From contig JBMFIR010000003.1 in assembly GCA_049976205.1 (NCBI GenBank), forward strand, positions 26,975-90,974: a stretch of 64,000 nucleotides of DNA, in the 5' to 3' direction. This DNA comes from WYEN01 sp049976205. GTDB lineage: Archaea > Thermoproteota > Thermoprotei_A > Sulfolobales > AG1. The notes beneath the pieces were generated by a model that did not search any database, was not told the origin of the DNA, and was given only the letters and a program-made list of their open reading frames with translations. Positions 9,652-19,389 of this stretch are shown one piece after another (position 1 is the first letter of the stretch; each line of letters starts with the position of its first letter). The position numbers and the translations under genes were made by a program.

Positions 9652-9771
9652 TATTAACTCTACCTTCAAGAAATAGAAGTTTGGTAAGACACTTATAAGT
9701 ATTCATTAACTTAATAAGTTAAACTTGATGAATAATATAAATCCCTATAAAAAATAGATTAGGTGATTCAT

Positions 9772-11280
9772 ATGAGGAAAATAACTCCTGAGATAATCTT
9801 CGTTAAAGAAGATCCTTGGAGAATAGAGACAGAAGTCCTATACTTACCTGTTTTCGAGAATAAGTTTACTGAGGATGTGGAGAAACTAGATCATTTATTA
9901 GATGGAGAACTTAATCGATTAAGAAAATTAGGGGATTTAAAAGGAAGGGTCGGAGAGATCATGAGGATCTACCCAAGAATACCAGAGATCAAAGTTAAGA
10001 GAATCATCACAATTGGTCTAGGACCCTACGAAAAATTCTCTGAGGAAACACTAAGAATCTACGGAGGATACATCGGCTCCGATGCAAAGAATAGTGGTTA
10101 CGAAAGTATCTCTATCATAACCCCCCACAGCGACAAAATCCTAAGTGATAGATCACTTTATCTTGTTCTAGAGGGATTTAATTTATCTATATACACATTT
10201 AGTCTAAAGACCGGAGACGAGATCCGTGGAATTAAGAAAATAATCCTGAAGGAACCTGCCTTCGACACTAAACCTGTTCTCGAGAGAGTTGAGGTATTAA
10301 GTGAGGCTATTTATATTGCTAGAGATATCGCTAATACTCCTGCCTCAGATATGAACCCCGAGAAACTTGAGAACTATGTAAGAGATCTATTTAAGGAGTT
10401 TCCAGATGTCGAGATCTTTGTTATTAGAGGCAGAGAATTAGTTGAGAGAGGCATGAATGGTATATATGGTGTTGGTAAAGGAAGTAGTGTAGAGCCTAGA
10501 CTAATAATACTCAGATACAAAGGAGCAGATAGTGAGAGCCCAATCGCATTGGTAGGTAAGACCGTGACATTTGATGCAGGTGGACTTGATCTTAAGACTC
10601 CGCAGGGGATGAGAGATATGAAATTTGATAAATCAGGAGGAGCCGCTGTCATAGGAGTTATGTATGCTGTTGCTAAATCAAGATTGCCCGTGAATCTAGT
10701 AGTATTGATTCCTGCAGTGGAGAATTTACCCTCAGGATCATCTTATAAACCAGGTGATGTCCTAAGAATGTACGGTGGATTAACGGTAGAGATCGATAAT
10801 ACCGATGCTGAGGGTAGAGTAATTATGGCTGACGCGATAAGCTACGCAAAAAAGGATCTTGGGGCAAAAATAATTATCGATATAGCTACTTTAACGGGAG
10901 CAATAGTTGTGGCCCTAGGAAATCACGCAGCAGGATTATTCACGAACAGTGAAAGACTAGCAGAGATATTTACAAAAGCCTCTGAGAGATCAGGAGATAG
11001 ACTCTGGAGAATGCCACTGTGGGAAGAGTATTTTGAAGACATCAAATCTGAAGTAGCTGATATCAAGAACACAGGTGTAGCCGGTGCAGCGGGAGCACAA
11101 GCAGGAGCAGCGTTTCTAGCTAAGTTTGCCGAAGATGTTGAATGGGCTCATCTTGATATAGCTGGTGTAGCATGGGTTCAGCAGGAGGGTCCTAAGAAAC
11201 CTTATTATCCTAAGGGAGCCACGGGTTATGGTGTGAGATTACTCTACGAGTTTCTAGAGATCCTGAGATCATCTAAATAA
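9772..11280 (+). CDS. pepA: Cytosolic aminopeptidase, M17 (leucyl aminopeptidase) family
   Basis: The protein has about 502 residues, the normal size for M17. After an N-terminal macro-like domain of about 170 residues come the catalytic-domain motifs GKTVTFDAGGLDLKTPQ (metal-binding Lys and Asp), MKFDKSGGAAV, VENLPSG.. and the family hallmark NTDAEGR near residues 343-349. The enzyme is a two-metal exopeptidase that releases N-terminal amino acids from peptides. The start is set at ATG 9772 because AGGTGA lies five bases upstream; an in-frame GTG at 9763 is inside that SD. A TATA-like cctataaaaaa lies about 30 bp upstream. The gene is divergent from the peptide-binding-protein operon, which fits a peptide-uptake and digestion theme. 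Confidence 0.95.
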   Translation: MRKITPEIIFVKEDPWRIETEVLYLPVFENKFTEDVEKLDHLLDGELNRLRKLGDLKGRVGEIMRIYPRIPEIKVKRIITIGLGPYEKFSEETLRIYGGYIGSDAKNSGYESISIITPHSDKILSDRSLYLVLEGFNLSIYTFSLKTGDEIRGIKKIILKEPAFDTKPVLERVEVLSEAIYIARDIANTPASDMNPEKLENYVRDLFKEFPDVEIFVIRGRELVERGMNGIYGVGKGSSVEPRLIILRYKGADSESPIALVGKTVTFDAGGLDLKTPQGMRDMKFDKSGGAAVIGVMYAVAKSRLPVNLVVLIPAVENLPSGSSYKPGDVLRMYGGLTVEIDNTDAEGRVIMADAISYAKKDLGAKIIIDIATLTGAIVVALGNHAAGLFTNSERLAEIFTKASERSGDRLWRMPLWEEYFEDIKSEVADIKNTGVAGAAGAQAGAAFLAKFAEDVEWAHLDIAGVAWVQQEGPKKPYYPKGATGYGVRLLYEFLEILRSSK

Positions 11281-11350
11281 GTAACTTTCTCGGTTAATAT
11301 ATTCGCCAAGCACTACTTTTGTCATATTATGATGTATTCATATTATTATT

Positions 11351-11845
11351 GTGGAGGTTTTCCTTAAATTGAATACTGCTAATGAATACTATTTCGAGGA
11401 TCTAGTCCCGGGGTTAAGATTCAGGAGTTTTTATGGTAGAACATTAACTGACGTAGATAACATATGGTTTACGCTATTAACTAATAATACTAACCCAATA
11501 CATTTTGACAAGATCTATGTTGAGAAGAACTATCCCGGTGAACCATTCAAGGGACGCTTAGTAATTAATGGTGTATTAACACTAGCTATAGCTATAGGCT
11601 TAACCACCACACTGACCTCAAGAGGTTTTATGCTTGGCATAGAGAATGTTAAGTTTCATAAACCAGTTTTTGCTGGAGACACAATATATGCTGAGGCTGA
11701 AGTTATTGAAGCTAGAGAGTCCCGGAGTAGACCTGGATTCGGAGTTGTTAAGATTCGAACAAGAGCATATAATCAGAATAATGAACTAGTTCTTGAATTT
11801 GATAGAGTTGTTATGGTCCCCAAGAAAGGTTTTAGTTGGAGATAG
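11351..11845 (+). CDS. MaoC-like hot-dog fold dehydratase/hydratase
   Basis: The protein is about 158-164 residues of a single MaoC hot-dog domain. The catalytic signature region TNNTNPIHFDKIY (Asp/His) near residue 50 and GRLVINGVLTLAIAIGL are diagnostic. Later strands (GIENVKFHKPVFAGDTIYAEAEV) complete the hot dog. Such proteins hydrate enoyl-CoA thioesters or related acyl-CoAs; the exact substrate is unknown. The start is uncertain: GTG 11351, or TTG 11369, which has GGAGG about 11 bases upstream. It stands alone between pepA and tdh with its own intergenic gaps. Confidence 0.85.
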   Translation: MEVFLKLNTANEYYFEDLVPGLRFRSFYGRTLTDVDNIWFTLLTNNTNPIHFDKIYVEKNYPGEPFKGRLVINGVLTLAIAIGLTTTLTSRGFMLGIENVKFHKPVFAGDTIYAEAEVIEARESRSRPGFGVVKIRTRAYNQNNELVLEFDRVVMVPKKGFSWR

Positions 11846-11910
11846 TCCTTAGCAATAAATAAATTATATTAATTTTAATTTTCTCAGATTATTTTTATTC
11901 GGAGGAATTT

Positions 11911-12891
11911 ATGAAAATTCTTGTTACGGGTGCCTGTGGTCAGATAGGTTCAGAACTGATCCCTTATCTACGAGAGAGATATGGTAGAGAGAATGTTATT
12001 GCTACAGATATTGATTTAGAGAAGCTGAGAGGTTTTGAGGAACCTAAGTATTATTTAGATATAACAGATAGAGAACAGATCAATAAAGTTATTGAGGAGA
12101 CAAATATTGACACAATAATTCATTTAGCCGCCATATTATCTGCTAAGGGCGAGAGAAACCCTGATCTTGCATGGAGAGTTAATGTATTAGGTCTTCACAA
12201 TATTCTTGAGAGTGCGAGGGAGCACTCTGTTAAGAAGATATTTATTCCTAGCTCAATAGCTGTGTTTGGTCCTGAGACACCTGATAATCCAGGTGACATA
12301 ACTATTATGAGACCAAAAACTCTCTACGGGATCAGTAAAGTATTAGCTGAGCTATTAGGCGAGTACTACTTCTATAAATATGATATTGATATAAGAGGTC
12401 TAAGGCTCCCAGGCGTTATTAGCTGGAAGAATCCTCCTGGTGGTGGGACAACAGATTATGCTGTAGAAGCATTTTTCGAGGCTGTTAGGAGAGGAGAGTA
12501 TGTCTTCTGGGTGAGACCTGACACTACTCTTCCAATGATCTATATGCCTGATGTTTTAAGAGCTATTATGTTACTTCTCGAGGCTAACAGAAACAAGCTT
12601 ACCCTAAGATTCTATAACGTTCAAGGAATGAGTTTCTCAGCTCAGGAGTTAGCAGATGTGATTAAGAAATATATTCCGAATTTTAAGGCTAGTTTTGATC
12701 CTGATCCTCTCAGACAGAGAATAGCTGATTCATGGCCCAAGAGAATCGATGACTCAATGGCCAGAAAAGATTGGGGTTGGAGACCTGAGTGGGGTCTTGA
12801 GGAGATGGCTCATGACATGATCGTGAATATAAGAAGACTACTTATACGAGGAGAACTAGAAAATATTAGTTTTAAGAAATATTTCTACTAG
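11911..12891 (+). CDS. tdh: L-threonine 3-dehydrogenase, SDR/epimerase type
   Basis: The protein has 326 residues of an extended short-chain dehydrogenase. The Rossmann motif TGACGQIG is at residues 6-13, Asp follows at the end of strand 2 (ATDID), and the catalytic YGISK gives Y139/K143 with an upstream Ser (PSSIAVFG). RGLRLPGVISW.. and GGTTDYAVEAFFEA are typical of threonine dehydrogenases of the epimerase class (as in Flavobacterium, Thermoplasma and mammals), not the zinc MDR type of Pyrococcus. The product, 2-amino-3-ketobutyrate, is the substrate of the next gene, kbl, which begins 10 bp downstream. That pairing supports the call strongly. SD GGAGGAAT lies just before the ATG. Confidence 0.9.
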   Translation: MKILVTGACGQIGSELIPYLRERYGRENVIATDIDLEKLRGFEEPKYYLDITDREQINKVIEETNIDTIIHLAAILSAKGERNPDLAWRVNVLGLHNILESAREHSVKKIFIPSSIAVFGPETPDNPGDITIMRPKTLYGISKVLAELLGEYYFYKYDIDIRGLRLPGVISWKNPPGGGTTDYAVEAFFEAVRRGEYVFWVRPDTTLPMIYMPDVLRAIMLLLEANRNKLTLRFYNVQGMSFSAQELADVIKKYIPNFKASFDPDPLRQRIADSWPKRIDDSMARKDWGWRPEWGLEEMAHDMIVNIRRLLIRGELENISFKKYFY

Positions 12892-12901
12892 GTGAATTAT
12901 C

Positions 12902-14089
12902 ATGAGTAAACTTGATTGGTTAAGAGACGAGTTAAGGCTTCTCAGGGAACAGGGTCTGTATGTAACGATAAGAAGATTGCAGAGCCAACAGGGTCCGTGG
13001 GTAGTTGTTGATGGTAAGAGAGTTCTCAATATGTGCTCTAACAATTACTTGGGTCTAGCAGCACATCCGAAGATTAAGGAGGCGGCTATCAGAGCGATAC
13101 TTGACTATGGAGTTGGTGCAGGTGCTGTGAGAACAATTGCTGGTACAATGGAGCTTCATATGGTTCTTGAGGAGAAGTTAGCTAAATTCAAGAGAAGAGA
13201 GGCTGCGATAACTTTCCAGAGTGGCTACAACGCTAACTTAGGTGCTCTAGGTGCTTTAGGATGGAATAGAAAAGATCTCATATTTATAAGCGAGGAGCTT
13301 AATCACGCAAGTATCATAGACGGGATCAGATTATCAGGTGCTCCTAAAGTAGTTTATAAACACCTAGATATGCAAGATCTCAGAAGAAGACTTGAGGAAG
13401 CTAAGGATTACAAGATAAAGGTTATCGTAACAGACGGAGTATTCTCAATGGATGGAGACCTCGCTCCTCTACCAGAGATCGTGGAGTTAGCAGAGGAGTA
13501 CAACGCAATAGTATATGTAGACGATGCACATGGAGAAGGCGTACTCGGAGACCACGGTAGAGGAATAGTTGATTACTACAAGCTCCATGAAAAAGTAGAT
13601 TTCGAAATGGGAACCCTAAGCAAAGCATTTGGTGTAATCGGTGGATATGTTGCGGGGAATGCTGATGCAATAGAGTATCTCAGACAGAGAGGTAGACCAT
13701 TTCTATTCTCAAGCGCGATGAATCCTCCTGACGTAGCGGCTACTATAGCTGCTGTTGAGATACTTGAGGAAAGTGATGAGTTAATTAGAAAACTATGGGA
13801 AAACACAAGGATCCTGCAGAAAGGATTAAGAGATCACGGATTTGATCTAGGAAACACCAAGCACCCAATAACTCCAGTAATGCTCTACGACGAAAAACTC
13901 ACGCAAGAGTTCTCTAGGAGATTATTCGATGAGTATAGCATATTTGCACAAGCAATAGTCTACCCAACTGTGCCGAAAGGTAAAGCGAGAATTAGATTAG
14001 AGCCCTCAGCTGCTCATAGCGAGGAAGATATAAAGTATGTAGTAGATTCATTCGTTGAATTAGGTAGAAAAATAAGTTTTCTCAAATAA
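12902..14089 (+). CDS. kbl: 2-amino-3-ketobutyrate CoA ligase (glycine C-acetyltransferase)
   Basis: The protein has 395 residues and belongs to the alpha-oxoamine synthase family of PLP enzymes. Motifs: MCSNNYLGLAAHP near residue 42, FQSGYNANLGAL, the FSMDGDLAPLPEI and VYVDDAHGEGVLG stretches that hold PLP, and the Schiff-base lysine in TLSKAFG (K241). It splits 2-amino-3-ketobutyrate with CoA into glycine and acetyl-CoA. SD GGTGAATT lies between tdh and this ATG, and the two genes form an operon for threonine catabolism. The stop codon lies within an AT-rich perfect palindrome at 14085-14098. Confidence 0.94.
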   Translation: MSKLDWLRDELRLLREQGLYVTIRRLQSQQGPWVVVDGKRVLNMCSNNYLGLAAHPKIKEAAIRAILDYGVGAGAVRTIAGTMELHMVLEEKLAKFKRREAAITFQSGYNANLGALGALGWNRKDLIFISEELNHASIIDGIRLSGAPKVVYKHLDMQDLRRRLEEAKDYKIKVIVTDGVFSMDGDLAPLPEIVELAEEYNAIVYVDDAHGEGVLGDHGRGIVDYYKLHEKVDFEMGTLSKAFGVIGGYVAGNADAIEYLRQRGRPFLFSSAMNPPDVAATIAAVEILEESDELIRKLWENTRILQKGLRDHGFDLGNTKHPITPVMLYDEKLTQEFSRRLFDEYSIFAQAIVYPTVPKGKARIRLEPSAAHSEEDIKYVVDSFVELGRKISFLK

Positions 14090-14168
14090 ATATTTATTGT
14101 TCTACATTAAATTCATTCTAAAAAAGATCTATTTTCTCTTTTTCTACTCAAGAGTAATAAATATTTAT
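14085..14168. repeat. Two copies of an AT-rich palindrome in a convergent intergenic region
   Basis: AATAAATATTTATT is a perfect 14-bp palindrome at 14085-14098 over the kbl stop codon. Its 12-bp core ATAAATATTTAT recurs at 14157-14168, just before the 3' end of the converging isomerase gene. In between lies a T-rich run (tctattttctctttttctac). This may be a bidirectional termination region, or chance in AT-rich DNA. Confidence 0.3.
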
Positions 14169-14176
14169 AGGACCTA

Positions 14177-15547
14177 TTAAGATCTGATCAAATCATATTT
14201 TATACCTAGAACTCTCATAGCATATTCTAACTCTCTAGTGTAGTCCCCGTATACATAGCTCCAGTGAAATCCTCTTGCTTTCTCATATAATTCCTTAACG
14301 TCTCTGAATCTGATCCTTATCTGAGATCTACATATCGGGTAATTAGCAAAGCCTACAGACTCTCCTGAGGCAATCAATGCTTTATCTAAATAAAATGAGA
14401 GATTTATTAGAGTTACTTTATGCCCGCCCTCAAAGAATACTTTTATAGCTGCTGGAGTATCTGATTCAAAGTGTGTCTCTAAAGAGTATTTGAATCCTCT
14501 GGATCCATAGCCAAGTAGTTTTGTCGGTGCTGTGCAGTGCGCAAATACAGCCTCAGAACCTCTGTTTGGTATTGATGGATTAGCGAAAACAGCCGGTCTA
14601 TTAGCTACATATCTCAGGAGCACCTTAGCAACTAAGTTGCTTAAGTCACCTTCACATACTCCTAATAAGCCAAGGTCATCTAGCAAGGAAAATGCTAAGC
14701 ATGGTGCTACTCTCCATTTAGATGCTCCATAAAGCATACATCCTGATATAGTGACTACATCAGCTCCGTATTTCTTAGCCAGATATTTTAAGCCAATGAA
14801 TTGCTTAACACCTAATTCCAGACCCTCTCTACTTATTTTAACATCTGAGGCATTCTCCTCAACTATTTTCAAATACCTCTTAACTTCCTCTTGACCTTCT
14901 TTACTCTCGAGATATTCTTGAGCTTCTTCAAATGATTTGTCGTGATCAAGAAATACTATTTCTAAGCCGATTCTCTTCATAAAGGCTCTGAACTCATGGA
15001 ATCTACCTTGCCACCCGTACGGAACTCCTATATAAAGAATCTTTGTTCTCCTCAGTCTATACACTCCGTATATTCCTCTAATAGCCCTTTTTAACTCCTC
15101 AGGATCATCGTATATGACAAAAACATCATCTGGATAGGGAAGCATTACTTGATCAGTCTCCATCCTCATAACTCTAGAATCAAATATCTCAGCAAAAGTA
15201 TAGTATCTTTCTCCAGATCTGATAAACACCATCGTTGGCTTAGCAAAACCTAGAAGAGCTCTTACAACCATGCCATTCGGCCCCACAGGATATATTATTA
15301 AAGCATCAGAGTCTTGAATATCTCTCGATTTCTCAAATACTTCTTTCTCATTATTGAATATTTCTCCGCCAACTACTTCTAACTCGTAGCCCTCAAAAGA
15401 AAGCTCGGATAAAACAGTTCTAATCTCTGAATCAATTAATGATTTCTCGCGTAATAAGTCTAAGTGTGTCTGTGGACCCCAAGCACCCATTTTCTCAGGA
15501 GACTTATCTTCTACCACCCCTCCCACAACCGCATAATAGATTCTCAA
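14177..15547 (-). CDS. L-fucose/arabinose isomerase-like protein
   Basis: The protein has 456 residues. The layout resembles the L-fucose isomerase family: an N-terminal Rossmann-like half (YYAVVGGVVEDKSPEKMG, DALIIYPVGPNG), a middle part with VTISGCMLYGASKWRVAPCLAFSLL and LGVCEGDLSNLVAKVLL, and a C-terminal beta domain with AHCTAPTKL and ETHFESDTPAAIK. The conserved Glu (CEGD) and the AHC motif are where such enzymes bind Mn2+. Start TTG 15547 follows GGTGTTGAT. It lies downstream of, and is co-oriented with, the GH38 alpha-mannosidase (91-bp gap), which suggests a shared role in handling sugars released from glycans. The substrate is not determinable. Confidence 0.75.
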   Translation of the reverse strand: MRIYYAVVGGVVEDKSPEKMGAWGPQTHLDLLREKSLIDSEIRTVLSELSFEGYELEVVGGEIFNNEKEVFEKSRDIQDSDALIIYPVGPNGMVVRALLGFAKPTMVFIRSGERYYTFAEIFDSRVMRMETDQVMLPYPDDVFVIYDDPEELKRAIRGIYGVYRLRRTKILYIGVPYGWQGRFHEFRAFMKRIGLEIVFLDHDKSFEEAQEYLESKEGQEEVKRYLKIVEENASDVKISREGLELGVKQFIGLKYLAKKYGADVVTISGCMLYGASKWRVAPCLAFSLLDDLGLLGVCEGDLSNLVAKVLLRYVANRPAVFANPSIPNRGSEAVFAHCTAPTKLLGYGSRGFKYSLETHFESDTPAAIKVFFEGGHKVTLINLSFYLDKALIASGESVGFANYPICRSQIRIRFRDVKELYEKARGFHWSYVYGDYTRELEYAMRVLGIKYDLIRS

Positions 15548-15638
15548 ATCAACACCGATTTAATTTTGGGATGTATGGTAAAAATTAGTTGTAGAGGTAT
15601 TACTACATGTCTACAAACAATGATACGAAAGATCGACC

Positions 15639-18521
15639 TTATCTATTTATTTTAATAGTCTTGATCTCGTATGGTTCAAGCACTAACTCTTTGCGATAGA
15701 TATATTTTGATTCTACGAGATCTGTTTCCTCCGCCTCGACCCCCAGTATAGTTCTTCTTCCATAGGTCTCCCATATCCTAGCTATATATCCTGATCCTTC
15801 TTCAGCGTATTTTATTGTTTCTAATAGTATATTAGGCTGATCTATCCTATATAAACTTTTCTCCTCCACATAGCCTTTAAAGGATCTAAGCGGTCTATGA
15901 TACTCTAATGCTCTCCTAGGTATCTCAGCATCTCTCCACGTCCCTTTATGCGGATACAGCGAGAATTCAATATCTATTTCTCCATGATCCAGGTGTGGAT
16001 TAGGAAATACAGGCGTCTTTATTAGAGTTATTCCAATTGTTCTTTTATCTAGGCTATGCCCAGATCTACCTTTGTTAATAACCGCTACTCCGTAATCTAT
16101 TGAATATGCATCTACCCATCTCCACACAGGAAACTCAAATTTCGCTTGATCCCACGTGTTCTCTGGCTCAATACTTCTCCTAATCACTCCATAAGGTATT
16201 TCGGCATCAGCACTAACTGGATTAAAGCCTAACTCAAATAATTCTCTGAATAAAATGAATCTATCTCTAACAAAACCTGTTATCCTGAAATCAACTCTTC
16301 TATTGTTTCTCCATAAACATATTCTCTCTCTCAATTCTGTTCTTCGATACCTATACCTTCTCTCCAGACAAGATCTCAGTGGTCCTCTCTCAATTATCTC
16401 GACCTCATATGGTGTTAGCTCTCTACAACTTCTCTTGTACCAAGGATCAATATCCCAACCATCCCACTCAGCAGGAATATCTCTACAGGCCACAATATAG
16501 CTTCTCTTAACTGCCTCAATATTATTCTCTAGATCCTTTATTGATCCCTTCGAATCAATTTCTAACACACCATTACTAATTTTGTCTCTATCAACACTCA
16601 AGGAATCTGAGGAGACCCCTTCACCTTCCTCAAACGTCTTAATACTCATTGCAGGAACCTCAACAAGCGAATAGACATCACCATCAATTACTTGTTGAAT
16701 GGCTCCTCTCACCATACCTCTAACAACATCGACTCTACTCCACGGAAGAGTATTGATCACGATTAGTCTATTATTTTCGCCCAATATATTCTTCTTCACT
16801 ATAGAAGCTATCTCATCATTAATTCTCTTGTACAAGTCTGATAATTTGTCTACGTAGTATCTATAAGCCTCCTCAACTAATGTCGCTGATGCTGTGTCGT
16901 GAAACTCTGCTTCTAGAAGGATCTCCCAGAAGTCTCTGTAGTTCTTTCTCTCATTAAACATAAAGCTTATGATCTCAAGATCTTTTAATGCTTCTTCGAC
17001 TAGCCTAATAAATTTCTTTATTTTATGCCCAGTCGAGTATGTTCCTCTATGGATCTCTAGATATAGTTCTCCTCTCCAGATAGGTAATTCACTATTTTTA
17101 ACCGCTTCATAGTACTGGTAGGGGTCTGCCAAGACTATCTTAGGTGCTCCGGGAGCTCTTGAGTAAGTCTTTAACCTTTCCATCATGAACCACGTTGGCC
17201 CACCCCCGCCATCACCGTACCCAAATGCTATGAAACCAGGTGTTTCCGGAGATGTGTGGTCTCTCCAAGCATTAATAATTTGTCTGGGGGATAGATCGCT
17301 TCCGTAAGTCGCGTAGTTAACAGCTATTATCTCGCTACCATCTACACCTACCCATCTAAATAAGGAGTATGGGAACCTATTCTGTTTATTCCAATAGAGT
17401 TTATGTGTAAAGAATATCTTTATACCTGATTTTCTGAGGATCTGTGGTAGAGACGCAACGAAACCAAAACTATCAGGCAACCAACCAATTTCTGTGATTC
17501 TCCCGAATGTCTCTAGAAGAGTTCTCTGACCATACAGAAATTGTCTAACCAGCGACTCTCCGCCAATCACGTTAGTGTCGCTCTCAACCCACATGCCTCC
17601 TACAGGGATAATAATTTCTTCACGCACTGCTTCAATAAGTTTCTTGAATAGTTCTTTGTCATCCTCTCTTATCCACTTGATAAAAAGAGCATTGGATAAA
17701 ACAAATTTCATGTTGTACTTCTTCGATAGTGATAAAACATTATATATTGTTCTCCTAACCTTGTGTCTAGTCACATCAGGTGTCCAGAGCCACGCGACAT
17801 CGATATGAGCATGACCCACGGCGTAGAGCACACCTTCTGATCCTCTGATCTCATTATATATTCTCGAGATCTCGTTTCTTAATGTTTCAAGAGCTCTTTT
17901 ACTCATCTCAGCTAATTTACTGGGATCCATGGGTTCAATCGAGGGATCAATTTCTATACCATAGTACTTCAGAGAACCTATGTAGAAAGGTGGTTTAGTA
18001 ATTGAGTAAGTCATAGAGGCCTTGATCTGCCAATTAGATACTCCTTCTAACTCGATTTGGTCGAGAGCATAATTAATAGCTTTTATAAGAGCCTCATCTC
18101 TTGTTGCCTCAGCAAGATCTGTTAGTAAAGAAGCTTCAATAACAAATCTATATGTCCAGGGCTCTTTAACATATAGATATGCTCCTCGAAAATCAAATAA
18201 CTTTTCCCCAAAGGGGCCTACAACTGAGGGTCTCAAAAATATTTTGTTATAGCCTTTCTCAATTGGTATGAATCTATTTTCCTGTCCTCCGTCAGGTGTT
18301 CTATACACTGCAAATCTATCTTCATTAACATGTAAAGTGCCTTCTCCAACAAGATCTATTAAAATAAACGGTTGATCTCGATCAACAAATACTTCACCAC
18401 AAAACTCTTTATGATCGTCTCCGCAACTAACCAGATCTAATTTCTTGAATAGTAGAGTTGATGCAGCATCTATATAAAAAAGTTCTGTTCTAATACCTCT
18501 CAAATCTCTTAGAAGAGACAA
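15639..18521 (-). CDS. Glycoside hydrolase family 38 alpha-mannosidase
   Basis: The protein has 960 residues. After an N-terminal beta domain of about 220 residues comes the GH38 catalytic domain: VGHAHIDVAWLWTP (zinc-ligand His and Asp), GGMWVESDTNVIGGESLVRQ (nucleophile Asp region) and GWLPDSFGFVASLPQIL. These are followed by the helical middle domain (EAEFHDTASATLVEEAY) and a large C-terminal beta-sandwich region. No signal peptide is visible, so the enzyme is probably cytosolic and trims mannosyl glycans or imported oligosaccharides. The start is read as TTG 18521 with GAGAGG upstream. It forms a probable operon with the fucose-isomerase-like gene. Confidence 0.92.
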   Translation of the reverse strand: MSLLRDLRGIRTELFYIDAASTLLFKKLDLVSCGDDHKEFCGEVFVDRDQPFILIDLVGEGTLHVNEDRFAVYRTPDGGQENRFIPIEKGYNKIFLRPSVVGPFGEKLFDFRGAYLYVKEPWTYRFVIEASLLTDLAEATRDEALIKAINYALDQIELEGVSNWQIKASMTYSITKPPFYIGSLKYYGIEIDPSIEPMDPSKLAEMSKRALETLRNEISRIYNEIRGSEGVLYAVGHAHIDVAWLWTPDVTRHKVRRTIYNVLSLSKKYNMKFVLSNALFIKWIREDDKELFKKLIEAVREEIIIPVGGMWVESDTNVIGGESLVRQFLYGQRTLLETFGRITEIGWLPDSFGFVASLPQILRKSGIKIFFTHKLYWNKQNRFPYSLFRWVGVDGSEIIAVNYATYGSDLSPRQIINAWRDHTSPETPGFIAFGYGDGGGGPTWFMMERLKTYSRAPGAPKIVLADPYQYYEAVKNSELPIWRGELYLEIHRGTYSTGHKIKKFIRLVEEALKDLEIISFMFNERKNYRDFWEILLEAEFHDTASATLVEEAYRYYVDKLSDLYKRINDEIASIVKKNILGENNRLIVINTLPWSRVDVVRGMVRGAIQQVIDGDVYSLVEVPAMSIKTFEEGEGVSSDSLSVDRDKISNGVLEIDSKGSIKDLENNIEAVKRSYIVACRDIPAEWDGWDIDPWYKRSCRELTPYEVEIIERGPLRSCLERRYRYRRTELRERICLWRNNRRVDFRITGFVRDRFILFRELFELGFNPVSADAEIPYGVIRRSIEPENTWDQAKFEFPVWRWVDAYSIDYGVAVINKGRSGHSLDKRTIGITLIKTPVFPNPHLDHGEIDIEFSLYPHKGTWRDAEIPRRALEYHRPLRSFKGYVEEKSLYRIDQPNILLETIKYAEEGSGYIARIWETYGRRTILGVEAEETDLVESKYIYRKELVLEPYEIKTIKINR

Positions 18522-18613
18522 TACTCTTAACCTCTCAATATTATTTGCTGAAGACTAATTTTAAGTATTTGGGCAATAGTGAAGCCACTCCATCTCTTAG
18601 GGTGTAAATAAAA

Positions 18614-19384
18614 GTGTTTGTTAAGAAAGAACTAGATCTCAGAGACGCAGTAGAGATCTTGTGCTATCCTGCTCATGAGATACTTCGCGAGAGGTGTCAA
18701 GAGAGAATTAGATTGCTCGAAGCGATAGGTGTTGAGAAGATCTATTATTATGGAGATAGTCTTGTAAAGAACTTTAGAGTTATTGGAAAAGGATACGCCG
18801 CTATTGTTGTTTTAGCTAGACACAGTGTCTATGGTGATGTCGCTCTCAAAGTAAGAAGATTTGATTCTAAGATTGATTCTCTTGAGAAAGAAGGTGAGTT
18901 ATTGAGAAAAGCAGAGATATCGGGATATACTCCAAAAGTATATGAGTATTCTCGTGATTTCATTATTAGAGAATATGTGAGTGGTTCTAAACTAATTGAT
19001 TTCTTGATAGAGAGTATTAGTAGAATAGAATCTATTAGAAGAGTTATTAAGACTCTTATATATTCTTCATATATGTTAGATAATTTAATGATCGAGATCC
19101 AAGAGATCTATAGACCCGATAAACAAGTTATTGTGAGAGACTATGATCCCGATAAGATAGTCTATATTGATCTCGAAAGCGCTAGATTGATCGAGTATTC
19201 TTCTAATCTAACGAGAGTACTGAGCTACATACTTCATAAAGAGACTGAGGGTGCCAAGATCCTTGATCTGCTTGGTGTTGATTTTAAAAAGAAAAGCATT
19301 TTAATAGAGTTAGCGAGAGTGTATAAAAGAGATCTATTGAATAGAAAAAAAGTTGTGGAGGAGATTCTCAAGATACTTAGTTGA
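18614..19384 (+). CDS. Predicted Ser/Thr protein kinase, COG2112 (Bud32/RIO-like fold)
   Basis: The protein has 256 residues. A short N-terminal helix region precedes a minimal kinase fold: glycine-rich loop VIGKGYAAIVVLA near residue 57, the VALKVRR lysine, a Glu in the next helix (LEKEGELLRKA), and IREYVSGSKLIDFL as hinge. The catalytic loop is divergent: VRDYDPDKIVYIDLESARLIEY carries the metal-binding Asp (IDLE in place of DFG). This matches archaeal COG2112 kinases, whose substrates are unknown. The GTG start follows a GGTG motif. The neighbours (divergent alpha-mannosidase and MarC) give no functional clue. Confidence 0.75.
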   Translation: MFVKKELDLRDAVEILCYPAHEILRERCQERIRLLEAIGVEKIYYYGDSLVKNFRVIGKGYAAIVVLARHSVYGDVALKVRRFDSKIDSLEKEGELLRKAEISGYTPKVYEYSRDFIIREYVSGSKLIDFLIESISRIESIRRVIKTLIYSSYMLDNLMIEIQEIYRPDKQVIVRDYDPDKIVYIDLESARLIEYSSNLTRVLSYILHKETEGAKILDLLGVDFKKKSILIELARVYKRDLLNRKKVVEEILKILS

Positions 19385-19389
19385 GCAAC

